A stretch of 46,171 nucleotides of DNA, from NCBI GenBank assembly GCA_030037885.1, contig JASHPU010000164.1, positions 1-46,171 of the forward strand, in the 5' to 3' direction. The DNA is from Xanthobacteraceae bacterium. Lineage in GTDB: Bacteria > Pseudomonadota > Alphaproteobacteria > Rhizobiales > Xanthobacteraceae. The position numbers and the translations under genes were made by a program. Every line of letters starts with the position of its first letter. Within the stretch, counting starts at the first letter, position 1. Under the pieces are notes generated by a model. That model was not told the origin of the DNA. It ran no database searches and saw nothing but the letters and a program-made list of their open reading frames with translations. This document shows positions 1 through 7,353 of the stretch, piece by piece.

Positions 1-13
1 TGCTGCCTCCGCC

Positions 14-313
14 ATGGTGGCCCGAGTGCGTTGGCTCATGGTCATATCGGCGCTCACGACCGCCGTGGCCATCGCCGCGGTGCTGGGGCTCATCGGCTAT
101 CGCATTTTCCATGCCGGCAGAAGCGCCGGACCGGCCGGTGTGGTCTCGGCCGGCATCGTCACCCTGCCCAAAGGCGCCCGCGTGGTCTCGACCGCCATTG
201 CCGGCGACCGCATCGTGGTGACGATCGAAATCGCCGGCGCAACCGAAATCCGCACCTTCGATGCCGACACGCTCCACGAAACCGGCCGCCTGCGCTTCAC
301 AACGCAGCCGTGA
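14..313 (+). CDS. Small membrane-anchored protein, unknown function
   Basis: A 99-residue protein with one strongly hydrophobic segment at about residues 8-32 and a short polar C-terminal domain of about 60 residues rich in Val, Ile and Thr, probably exposed on the far side of the membrane. It resembles the small single-helix proteins grouped as DUF6476 in Rhizobiales, but I hold that name loosely. The reading frame is open to the left edge of the window, so the ATG at 14 may be internal and the true start may lie outside. It ends 47 bases before the tRNA-Glu gene. Confidence 0.6.
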   Translation: MVARVRWLMVISALTTAVAIAAVLGLIGYRIFHAGRSAGPAGVVSAGIVTLPKGARVVSTAIAGDRIVVTIEIAGATEIRTFDADTLHETGRLRFTTQP

Positions 314-323
314 CTCTCCGTGC

Positions 324-352
324 TTGCGCGCGGGGTTCATCACCGCTATTTC
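324..352 (+). promoter_or_regulatory. Sigma-70-type promoter of tRNA-Glu
   Basis: TTGCGC at 324-329 and TATTTC at 347-352 are separated by exactly 17 bases. The -10 box ends 8 bases before the mature tRNA 5' end at 361, which is the expected geometry for a tRNA promoter. The same -35 hexamer with a 17-base spacer recurs upstream of the cold-shock gene in this window. Inferred from sequence pattern only. Confidence 0.5.
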
Positions 353-360
353 GGGACGAG

Positions 361-436
361 GCTCCCTTCGTCTAGCGGCCCAGGACGTCGCCCTCTCACG
401 GCGAAAACAGGGGTTCGAGTCCCCTAGGGAGCGCCA
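361..436 (+). tRNA. tRNA-Glu (anticodon CUC)
   Basis: A full cloverleaf can be folded. The acceptor arms GCTCCCT (361-367) and AGGGAGC (426-432) pair over 7 bp, followed by discriminator G433 and an encoded CCA at 434-436. The anticodon stem TCGCC/GGCGA encloses the loop CTCTCAC, giving anticodon CTC. The T stem AGGGG/CCCCT encloses TTCGAGT. The anticodon reads GAG codons, which are frequent in the high-GC genes of this window. The 3' end does not match any obvious integrated element nearby. Confidence 0.95.
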
Positions 437-489
437 GCGAACAAAGTCCATGACTTAGCGGGTATTTTGGCGGCGGTGGCGACCATCTG

Positions 490-720
490 TCAGCCGCAGA
501 TGCAGTAAAGTCCGGACTTCATGGGCGCGGGCTGCGGCGGCTCGAGCGTTGCTTTTATCAGGTCGCCGCTGCTGCGTAGCTTGGCCTCGCGTGCGTCGGC
601 GCTCTTGTCCCAGCCTTTGGCCATGAGTTCCAAGGCCCGCTTGTCAGCTGGCTTCGTGAGCACTGCTGCGAGCCGTCTACATTCCTCGGCAAAGCGTCGA
701 TACTCGGTCACCCAACGCAT
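490..720 (-). CDS. Small helical hypothetical protein
   Basis: A 76-residue protein starting MRWVTEYRRF and rich in Arg, Lys, Glu and Ala, predicted almost wholly alpha-helical. Proteins with this N-terminus (a run of aromatic, Arg and Glu residues followed by a Cys-Arg-Arg-Leu stretch) are common orphans in Bradyrhizobium-like genomes; no function is known to me. I chose the ATG at 720 over the longer reading frame because a GGGGGG-ACAG ribosome site lies just upstream. It stands alone between the tRNA and the GMC gene. Confidence 0.6.
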   Translation of the reverse strand: MRWVTEYRRFAEECRRLAAVLTKPADKRALELMAKGWDKSADAREAKLRSSGDLIKATLEPPQPAPMKSGLYCICG

Positions 721-928
721 AGCTGTCCCCCCGCCGCGCAAGGCTGCGCGGCGCAATCGAGCTAAGCTTTGTGAATTCCCCCGTACGCAGTTAGGATTGC
801 CGGACACTGTGTCAACTCAATGTCCGTCTCGGGTCATCGTTGGCGTTATGAACATGGCGCAACGCGGGATATTGTCCAAATTGTGGGAGCGGTTCGGTCG
901 CAAGGACGACGCAAGCTTTCAGAACGCG

Positions 929-2575
929 CTAAAGCTCATTGCGCGCCGCCAGTGCCTTGATGCGGTCGGCGGTGCGGCAGGCGATCGCCTGGATGGTGAG
1001 TGAGGGATTGACACCGCCCACGGTCGGGAACACCGAGCCATCGCAAATCCACAGGTTCGGTATGTCCCAGGAGCGGCAATCGGCGTTGACGACGCTCGTT
1101 TTCGGGTCGTCGCCCATGCGCGCGGTGCCGTTGAGATGGCAGGTGTCGTCGGTCTCGTCCCAGATTTCGGTGGCGCCGGCCGCCTCCAGCGCTTGCCGCA
1201 TGAAGGCGAGCGAATGGGCGATCAGGCGCTTGTCGTTGTCGCAATACGAATAGGTGACACGCGAGATCGGCAGGCCATATTGATCGCGCTCGTCGGCAAG
1301 CGTGACGCGGTTGCGCTCCTGCGGCATGAGTTCGCCGACGATTTTCAACCCGACCTGATGATTGTAGCGCTCCATCTCGTCGATGAGCGGCTGGCCCCAC
1401 AATCCGCGCTCGCTCGACTCCACCCCCGACCAGACGAGCGGCAGCGGGCCTTGGCTCATGTAGGCGTAGCCGCCGAAAAAATCCTTGCCGGTATCGGTGT
1501 AGTTCCAATGCTCGGTGATAGCGAGCGAGGGCGGACCTTTGTAGGCGCGGATCTCGCGCTCCATGATGCCCCATACCGCCTGGTTCGCCTGCACCATGAG
1601 ATTTTTGCCCACCAGCCCGGAAGAGTTGGCCAAGCCGTCCGGGTAGCGGCTCGATGCCGAATTGAGCAACAGTCGCGGCGTTTCGATCGAATAACCCGCG
1701 ACCACGACGTTCTTGGCGCGCTGGAAACGCCAGCGGCCCCGGCGGTGGTAGCGTACGCCGGTGACGCGGCCGGATTTGTCGTGCTCGACGCGGCCGACCA
1801 TGGCGAGGTCGCGGATTTCGGCGCCGGCTTTGAGCGCGCGCGGCAGCCAAGTGATGAGCACGCTCTGCTTGGCATTGGTCGAGCAGCCGATGACGCACAT
1901 GCCCCGATAGACGCAGGGCGGCGAACGGCCGCGCGGCGCCGAGACCGTCGCGAGCGGGGTCGGCGACCAGGCAATCCCGAGCGCCTCGGCGCCTTCGGCG
2001 AGCACCAGGCCGGCGGCATTGACTTCGTGGGCGCGGTACGGATAGCGCGGCCGCTTCGGCCCCCATGGGTAATTGACCGGACCGGAAATTTTCAGCGCGT
2101 TCTCCACCTCGGCGTAGTAGCGCCACATCTCGCGCCAATCGAGCGGCCAATCGACGCCATAGCCGAGCTTGCTGCGCGCCTTGAACCATTCCGGGCGGAA
2201 GCGCAGCGACACCATGGCGAAATGCACGGTCGAGCCGCCGACCGATTTGCCGGAATTATTGGCGCCAAGCTGCAGCGGGTTGTCGCCGTCGACGATGCGC
2301 TCGTCGGTCCAATAGAGCTTGGCCTGATGATGCTCGTCGGAGGCAAAATCGTCGAGCGGCCGCCAATACGGTCCGGCATCGAGCGCCACGACGGAGAAGC
2401 CGTATTCGGCGAGCTTGCAGGCCAGCGTGCCGCCGCCGGCGCCGGTGCCGACGATGGCGAAATCGACCGCGTCGTCCTCATCATATTGCCGCATCGGCAC
2501 CCAGCCGCCCGGCCGCAACACATCCGGCGCGCGACCGTCGAGGGCGCGCGGGGTATGTTCGGGATTATCCGACAC
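929..2575 (-). CDS. GMC-family FAD-dependent oxidoreductase (large subunit of a gluconate/glucose-type dehydrogenase)
   Basis: A 548-residue GMC oxidoreductase that oxidises an alcohol or sugar hydroxyl and passes electrons to FAD. The dinucleotide-binding motif VGTGAGGGTLACKL lies near residues 43-56. The C-terminal family signature is present: a His in CHLNGTARMGDDP and the Asn of GGVNPSLTIQA near the FAD-contacting end. It has no signal peptide or Tat motif of its own. Its start overlaps the upstream small-subunit gene by 11 bases, which is the standard pairing for membrane-bound gluconate-2-dehydrogenase or FAD-glucose-dehydrogenase complexes. No multihaem cytochrome c subunit follows, so the electron acceptor must be something else; the membrane protein two genes upstream is the best candidate. 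Substrate unknown. Confidence 0.88.
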   Translation of the reverse strand: MSDNPEHTPRALDGRAPDVLRPGGWVPMRQYDEDDAVDFAIVGTGAGGGTLACKLAEYGFSVVALDAGPYWRPLDDFASDEHHQAKLYWTDERIVDGDNPLQLGANNSGKSVGGSTVHFAMVSLRFRPEWFKARSKLGYGVDWPLDWREMWRYYAEVENALKISGPVNYPWGPKRPRYPYRAHEVNAAGLVLAEGAEALGIAWSPTPLATVSAPRGRSPPCVYRGMCVIGCSTNAKQSVLITWLPRALKAGAEIRDLAMVGRVEHDKSGRVTGVRYHRRGRWRFQRAKNVVVAGYSIETPRLLLNSASSRYPDGLANSSGLVGKNLMVQANQAVWGIMEREIRAYKGPPSLAITEHWNYTDTGKDFFGGYAYMSQGPLPLVWSGVESSERGLWGQPLIDEMERYNHQVGLKIVGELMPQERNRVTLADERDQYGLPISRVTYSYCDNDKRLIAHSLAFMRQALEAAGATEIWDETDDTCHLNGTARMGDDPKTSVVNADCRSWDIPNLWICDGSVFPTVGGVNPSLTIQAIACRTADRIKALAARNEL

Positions 2576-3212
2576 GAGCGTTCTCCGCGCGCGCCCTGCC
2601 TTCGTTGCCGGATCGCGCTTCGGCAGCCTCCCATGGATCGCGACGGTCGAAATACATGCGCACGTAGCCGCGCGGACTTGCTGGTCCGCCGAAGCCGATT
2701 TCGCTCCAAGCTGCCGGATGCGCGTAATAGGAGCTGACGATGTCGTGCAGCAGGCGCATCTTGAAAAAGACTTTGGCGGGCAAATCGTCCCAGGCTTTTT
2801 CGTCCACCTCGCCGTTCTGGATTGCTTTCAACAAGTCGTCCTGCAACAGCGCGCCGATTTCATGGAAGCGCCGGCCGTAACGCGACGTCGCCTCGGCATC
2901 GATCGCCGCAAGGGCGCGCTGCCAGGCCTCGCGCATCGGCGGCAAACGCGCATCGCGATAACCGTCGCCACTGTTCTTGTGCATTTTTTCGTCAACCATG
3001 GCGGCGACCGGCGCCCGCTGCGCCCGGTCCGGCGGTTGCGGCACGATGCGCTCGCAGATCGCGCGTAGCGTCGGCCATTCGGCGTCGGTGAAGAAGCCGT
3101 GATGGTCCGGGTCAATCGCCATGCGCCGGTCGATGACCGCCCGCGTTTGGTCGTTCCATGACGGCGAGTTGCGCTTTTGCAGCACGTCGTAGCCGGGATA
3201 GCGGTCAGGCAT
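2565..3212 (-). CDS. Gluconate 2-dehydrogenase subunit 3 family protein
   Basis: A 215-residue protein of the small-subunit family that accompanies GMC dehydrogenases. A region around residues 40-70 (FFTDAEWPTLRAICERIVPQ) is the typical subunit 3 signature. Known members act as chaperone or escort and stay in the complex, often carrying the Tat signal for both subunits; here no twin-arginine signal is visible, so export of this complex is uncertain. The gene overlaps the end of the upstream membrane-protein gene by 8 bases and the GMC gene by 11 bases, so the three are surely co-translated. Confidence 0.85.
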   Translation of the reverse strand: MPDRYPGYDVLQKRNSPSWNDQTRAVIDRRMAIDPDHHGFFTDAEWPTLRAICERIVPQPPDRAQRAPVAAMVDEKMHKNSGDGYRDARLPPMREAWQRALAAIDAEATSRYGRRFHEIGALLQDDLLKAIQNGEVDEKAWDDLPAKVFFKMRLLHDIVSSYYAHPAAWSEIGFGGPASPRGYVRMYFDRRDPWEAAEARSGNEGRARAENARVG

Positions 3213-4287
3213 CGGTCTCGTCCTCGATGAGAGAGAGCGCGGCGAGACCGGCGAGTGCCAGGCCGGTAAAACTCGGCGGCGCCGGCAGCGGCGGACCGTT
3301 CAACACGTTCTGGCTCCAGTTGCGCCAACCGCCCATGTTGCGCGCCACGCCGAAGATGTGGAATCCGACGCCGCCCATGCCGAGCAGCGCGGTGAGCTTC
3401 AGCCAGCGCCGCGCAAGGCGATTGGTCTTCAGCGTCGGCCGCAACGCGGCGGCCCCGAGCAGCGCCGCGGCAACCGGCGGTACGGTGACCGGCAACACCA
3501 TTGCCGGATCTTGAAACGCACCGCGGAAATGCAGGAGCCCGGCTTCGCCCACGGTACCGGCGAGTCCCACAGCGCTGACGGCCGCGAGCGTGCGCCCGGC
3601 AGGCATGCCGAGAATCGTCGGGCGTCGCCGCGGCAGCACGTCGCGCACCCGCTCGGCGCCGCGGCCGAGCAGACCGGCAAGCGTCAGCGCGAACGGCGCT
3701 CCGATCGGCGCGGCATAAAATAGATTGAGCCACGACAGGCCGCCGGGGCGCTTGAGAATATTGTAGGCGTGGAAGCAAAGGCCGGCGAGGCCGGTGACGG
3801 CGGCCACGGCATAGATGCCGTCACGCACCGCGTGGCGGTTTGGCCGCGCATCGGCGAGACCAAACACACTGCCGGCAAGCGTCAGCGCCGCGATCGCCAG
3901 CGGCGTATACATCGCCCGATTGGCGAACGAGCCGCGATAGTGCTCGACGGCGCTGTCGGCCAGCACCAAAAATGCGAGCAACGCGGTGCTGCCGTTGAGC
4001 CGGCGTGCGGCTTTTTTGACGATGTCGCGAGTGGAGCGCAGTCGCGCCGGGGAATATTTGCCGACAAGCCGCGCCAACTCCCGCACCTTGGCGACGCGCC
4101 AATGCAGCGGAGGCGGAGCCGGCGGCGCAATCAAACGTGCGGCCGCGACAGCGACGTCGCGCGTCGTCGGCAACAGCGGCGAGCGCGCCACGCGCGCGAT
4201 CAGGCGCGGCCGCGCCACGAGCAGCACGGCAGCGCCGGCGAGCGCCGCATTGGCGATCAGGTCCAGCGTCGGGTCGGCTCTCGTCAT
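3205..4287 (-). CDS. Eight-helix membrane protein with internal duplication; possible b-haem anchor of the GMC dehydrogenase
   Basis: A 360-residue membrane protein I do not recognise. About 95 N-terminal residues are basic and partly amphipathic; the rest holds about eight hydrophobic segments in two modules. Module 1 (about 101-208) and module 2 (about 238-350) align without gaps at an offset of 137 residues from His116 to Gly183: H116/H253 in HYRGSF and HFRGAF, AM..P at 125-129/262-266, G..G..FH at 166-173/303-310, and GG at 182-183/319-320. The two histidines of each module are 57 residues apart in both copies and sit near the ends of the first and third helices. Such pairs could bind b-type haem. 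The ATG overlaps the upstream enolase-family stop as ATGA; the end overlaps GMC subunit 3 by 8 bases. Function is inference. Confidence 0.75.
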   Translation of the reverse strand: MTRADPTLDLIANAALAGAAVLLVARPRLIARVARSPLLPTTRDVAVAAARLIAPPAPPPLHWRVAKVRELARLVGKYSPARLRSTRDIVKKAARRLNGSTALLAFLVLADSAVEHYRGSFANRAMYTPLAIAALTLAGSVFGLADARPNRHAVRDGIYAVAAVTGLAGLCFHAYNILKRPGGLSWLNLFYAAPIGAPFALTLAGLLGRGAERVRDVLPRRRPTILGMPAGRTLAAVSAVGLAGTVGEAGLLHFRGAFQDPAMVLPVTVPPVAAALLGAAALRPTLKTNRLARRWLKLTALLGMGGVGFHIFGVARNMGGWRNWSQNVLNGPPLPAPPSFTGLALAGLAALSLIEDETDA

Positions 4288-5405
4288 GACGGCCCGCCGC
4301 CGACGCAAAATCGCTCGGCGTCCTTGTCCTTGAACGTGATGCCGTGGCCGGGCCGGCCGAGATCGGGCGCGATGGCGCCGTCATGCGATGCCGGCGCGCC
4401 GTCGAACAGCATCTGCTCGATGCGCACGTGGTCGTGAAACCATTCGAGATGGCGCAGCCGCGGCACCGCGCAGCCGACGTGGCGGTGCATCGACGGCGCA
4501 CAATGGGCCGACAGGTCGACGTGATGCGCCTCGCACAAAGCCGCGATTTGCAGAAAGCCAGTGATGCCGCCGCAGCGCGTCGCATCGGCCTGCAGCACAT
4601 CGACCGCATCGGCTTGCAGCATCAGCCGCGCGCCGTCGGACGTATAAATGTATTCGCCCGCGGCGACCTCCATCGCTTGCGGCGCGCGCTCGCGCATCAA
4701 CCGCAACCCGGGCAGATCGTCGGCGGTGACCGGCTCCTCGAACCAGCGGACGTCCGCTTCTCGGCAGCCTTGCGCAAAATCAAGCGCCTGCTTGACCGAG
4801 AACGCGCCGTTCGCGTCGACGAACAATTGCCGATCGCCGATCGCGGATTTGGCTTCTTTGACACGCTGCGGATCGCGCTCCGGCTCGCTGCCGATCTTCA
4901 TCTTGACGAAACGGCAGCCGTCGCGCTCCACCCAGCCTCGAAGCTGCGACCGCAATTGCTCGGACGAATAGGTCGTAAAGCCGCCGCTGCCGTAGATCGG
5001 CACGCGCTCGCGGCAGCGGCCGAGCAGCGTCGCCAGCGGCACCCCGAGCGCGCGCGCTTTCAGATCCCAGAGCGCCGCGTCGACCGCCGAAATGGCGCAT
5101 GCGGCAAGCCCGGACCGGCCGAGATTGCGCACGCTGCGCCGCATCGCCATGAAGGCGCCCGGAATGTCGAAGCTGTCGCGCCCTTCGGTCGCCTTGCGTA
5201 AAAGACCGTGCACCAACGAGACAATCGACGCATCCGCATAGGTATAGCCGAAGCCCACGGCGCCGTCGGCCTTCGCATGCACCGCGACGAGCGTGGTCGC
5301 GTCCCAGCTTAACGTGCCGTCCGCTTCGGGAAAATCGGTGGGGATGCGATAGGCGCGGGCATGCAGCTCCGTGAGCGGAGCGCCGCCGCTGTTCGACCTC
5401 GTCAC
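4284..5405 (-). CDS. Enolase-superfamily enzyme, mandelate racemase subgroup (sugar-acid dehydratase or racemase)
   Basis: A 373-residue protein with the full catalytic set of the mandelate racemase subgroup: Lys168 and Lys170 in VKMKIG, metal ligands Asp197 (FVDANG), Glu223 (WFEEP) and Glu251 (AGEY), and the Asp274-His301 dyad (LQADATR, SAHCAPS). Each lies within 2-4 positions of its counterpart in Pseudomonas mandelate racemase. These enzymes abstract the proton alpha to a carboxylate, most often to dehydrate sugar acids. The GTG start at 5405 is chosen because it follows the upstream stop by 2 bases, has a GGGGAAG ribosome site, and the longer open frame upstream is only a shadow of the thiamine-enzyme gene. 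Substrate cannot be assigned from sequence. Confidence 0.88.
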   Translation of the reverse strand: MTRSNSGGAPLTELHARAYRIPTDFPEADGTLSWDATTLVAVHAKADGAVGFGYTYADASIVSLVHGLLRKATEGRDSFDIPGAFMAMRRSVRNLGRSGLAACAISAVDAALWDLKARALGVPLATLLGRCRERVPIYGSGGFTTYSSEQLRSQLRGWVERDGCRFVKMKIGSEPERDPQRVKEAKSAIGDRQLFVDANGAFSVKQALDFAQGCREADVRWFEEPVTADDLPGLRLMRERAPQAMEVAAGEYIYTSDGARLMLQADAVDVLQADATRCGGITGFLQIAALCEAHHVDLSAHCAPSMHRHVGCAVPRLRHLEWFHDHVRIEQMLFDGAPASHDGAIAPDLGRPGHGITFKDKDAERFCVGGGPS

Positions 5406-5407
5406 CG

Positions 5408-7195
5408 CTACTTCCCCGGAATGATCGAAGCCAAAACCTGCTTCGCCGTTTCCTTGATCACACTGCGCTCGTGCGGATCGCCCTTGACCAGCGACTCGGT
5501 GAGGTGCCTGGCCTGCTCGAACGTGATGTGCGGCGGCAACGGCGGCACTTCGGGATCGGTCTTGACTTCCAGAACCACGGGGCGGTCGGCGGCGAGCGCA
5601 CTGTCCCATGCGGTGCCGAGCGCATCGGGACGGTCGACGTAAATCCCCTTGAGGCCGATCAGCTCGGCGAAGCGGTGATAGGGAACGTCCGGGATCTGCT
5701 GCGAGGCATTGAACTTCGGGTCGCCCTCCATGACTCGCTGCTCCCAGGTCACCTGATTGAGGTCTTCGTTGTTGAACACGCAGACGATCCAGCGCTGGTC
5801 GGCCCATTGCCGCCAGTATTTCGCGACGGTGATCAGTTCCGCCATGTTGTTCATCTGCATGGCGCCGTCGCCGACGAGCGCGATGACCGGGCGGTCGGGG
5901 TGGGCGAATTTGGCCGCGATCGCATAGGGCACCGCGGCGCCCATCGAGGCGAGGCCGCCCGACAGCGACGCCATCATGTCGCGCCGGATTTTCAGATCGC
6001 GGGCGTACCAATTGGCGCAGGAGCCGGAGTCGCTCGTGAGAATGACGCGATCCGGCAGCCGCGGCGACAATTCCCAGGTGACGCGCTGCGGATTGACCGG
6101 GGCCGCGTCGGCCATGGCGCGCTCCTGCAGCGTCTTCCACCAATCCTTCATGTTCTTTTCGATGGTCTTGCGCCACTGTCCGTCGCCTTTTCTCGATTTC
6201 AGAAGCGGTAGCAGCGCGCGCAGCGTCTCGGCGGCGTCGCCGACCAGGTTGACCTCCATCGGATAGCGCAGCGACAGCATGTCGGGGGCGATATCGATTT
6301 GCACGCCGCGGGCTTGCCCTTCCTTCGGCAGAAATTCCGAATACGGAAAGCCGGAGCCGACAACGAGCAGCGTGTCGCACTCCATCATCAGCTTATAGCT
6401 CGGCTCGGTGCCGAGCAGGCCGATCGAGCCGGTGACCCAGGGCAGATCGTCCGGCAACGCGGCCTTGCCGAGCAGCGCCTTGGCGGCGCCGGCTTCGAGC
6501 TTGTTGGCGACCGCGATCACCTCGTCGGCGGCATACAGTGCGCCGGCGCCAACCAGGATTGCGACTTTCCTGCCGCTGTTGAGCACGTCGGCGGCGCGCC
6601 GCAGGTCATGATCGTATGGAATGGTCTTCGGCTTGGCGAAACCGACGCCGGAGTGCAGCGTGCCATGCTTGCGCGGCGGCTCCTGATAATCCGCTTCCTG
6701 CAGGTCGTTGGGCAGAATGATTGCGGTGACGCGGCGTTCGCCGAGCGCGATGCGCACCGCGCGATCGACCAGATGCCGTACCTGGGCAGGCGTCGAGGCC
6801 TGCTCGACGAAGGCGCCGGCCACGTCCTTGAGCAGGCTCGTCAGATCGACCTCCTGCTGATAATGGCCGCCCATCGCGTTGCGCGATTGCTGTCCGGCGA
6901 TCGCCAGTACCGGCATATGGTCGAGCCGCGCGTCGTAGAGGCCGGTGACCAGATGCGACGCGCCCGGTCCCGAGGTCGCGATGCAGACGCCGAGCTCGCC
7001 GGTAAACTTGGCGTAGGCCGAGGCCATGAAGGCGGCCATCTCCTCGTGGCGCGCCTGAATGAACTCGATTTTGCCGTTGGCGCGGTTGAGCGCGCCGAAT
7101 ACGCCGTTGATGCCGTCGCCGGGATAGCCGAACATTTTGCGCACACCCCACGCATGGAGGCGCTCAACGATAAAGTCGCCGACAGTCTGCGCCAT
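5408..7195 (-). CDS. Thiamine-diphosphate-dependent enzyme, pyruvate oxidase/dehydrogenase (quinone) type
   Basis: A 595-residue three-domain ThDP enzyme. The N-terminal pyrimidine-binding domain has the catalytic Glu51 in RHEEMAAF; the central domain follows (LVGAGALYAADEV); the C-terminal pyrophosphate domain has the GDG...NN cofactor motif in VGDGAMQMNNM ... CVFNNEDLN. The family includes pyruvate oxidases, PoxB and acetolactate-synthase-like decarboxylases; the C-terminus lacks a clear PoxB lipid-binding helix, so the electron acceptor is open. The start MAQTVGDF at 7195 is preferred to a longer frame because family members begin there and a CGAGG site precedes it. It leads the downstream enolase-family gene by 2 bases and follows paoC by 158 bases. 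Confidence 0.85.
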   Translation of the reverse strand: MAQTVGDFIVERLHAWGVRKMFGYPGDGINGVFGALNRANGKIEFIQARHEEMAAFMASAYAKFTGELGVCIATSGPGASHLVTGLYDARLDHMPVLAIAGQQSRNAMGGHYQQEVDLTSLLKDVAGAFVEQASTPAQVRHLVDRAVRIALGERRVTAIILPNDLQEADYQEPPRKHGTLHSGVGFAKPKTIPYDHDLRRAADVLNSGRKVAILVGAGALYAADEVIAVANKLEAGAAKALLGKAALPDDLPWVTGSIGLLGTEPSYKLMMECDTLLVVGSGFPYSEFLPKEGQARGVQIDIAPDMLSLRYPMEVNLVGDAAETLRALLPLLKSRKGDGQWRKTIEKNMKDWWKTLQERAMADAAPVNPQRVTWELSPRLPDRVILTSDSGSCANWYARDLKIRRDMMASLSGGLASMGAAVPYAIAAKFAHPDRPVIALVGDGAMQMNNMAELITVAKYWRQWADQRWIVCVFNNEDLNQVTWEQRVMEGDPKFNASQQIPDVPYHRFAELIGLKGIYVDRPDALGTAWDSALAADRPVVLEVKTDPEVPPLPPHITFEQARHLTESLVKGDPHERSVIKETAKQVLASIIPGK

Positions 7196-7353
7196 GTGAA
7201 AAACCTCGCGGGAACGCCGCCGCACGTTGCCGCCGATAATGTTCAATTGTTCTTTTGGTGAACGAACGCTCTGCGGGGAAGTTCCCACCGCGTTCGTCTG
7301 AGAGAAGTTCCCGAATTTCCCGCTCGGAGGGCCAAGTTAAAATCTGAGCGCGG

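Noticed and set aside
361-436. tRNA-Glu as the attachment site of an integrated island
   Set aside because: No integrase follows and no repeat of the tRNA 3' end is seen in the window.
1136-2737. A 533-codon open frame on the plus strand opposite the GMC gene
   Set aside because: Antisense shadow without family features.
4284-6380. A possible 698-residue fusion ending in the enolase-family enzyme
   Set aside because: The first ~325 codons are an out-of-frame shadow of the ThDP-enzyme gene; a GTG with a ribosome site at 5405 gives a normal-length enzyme.
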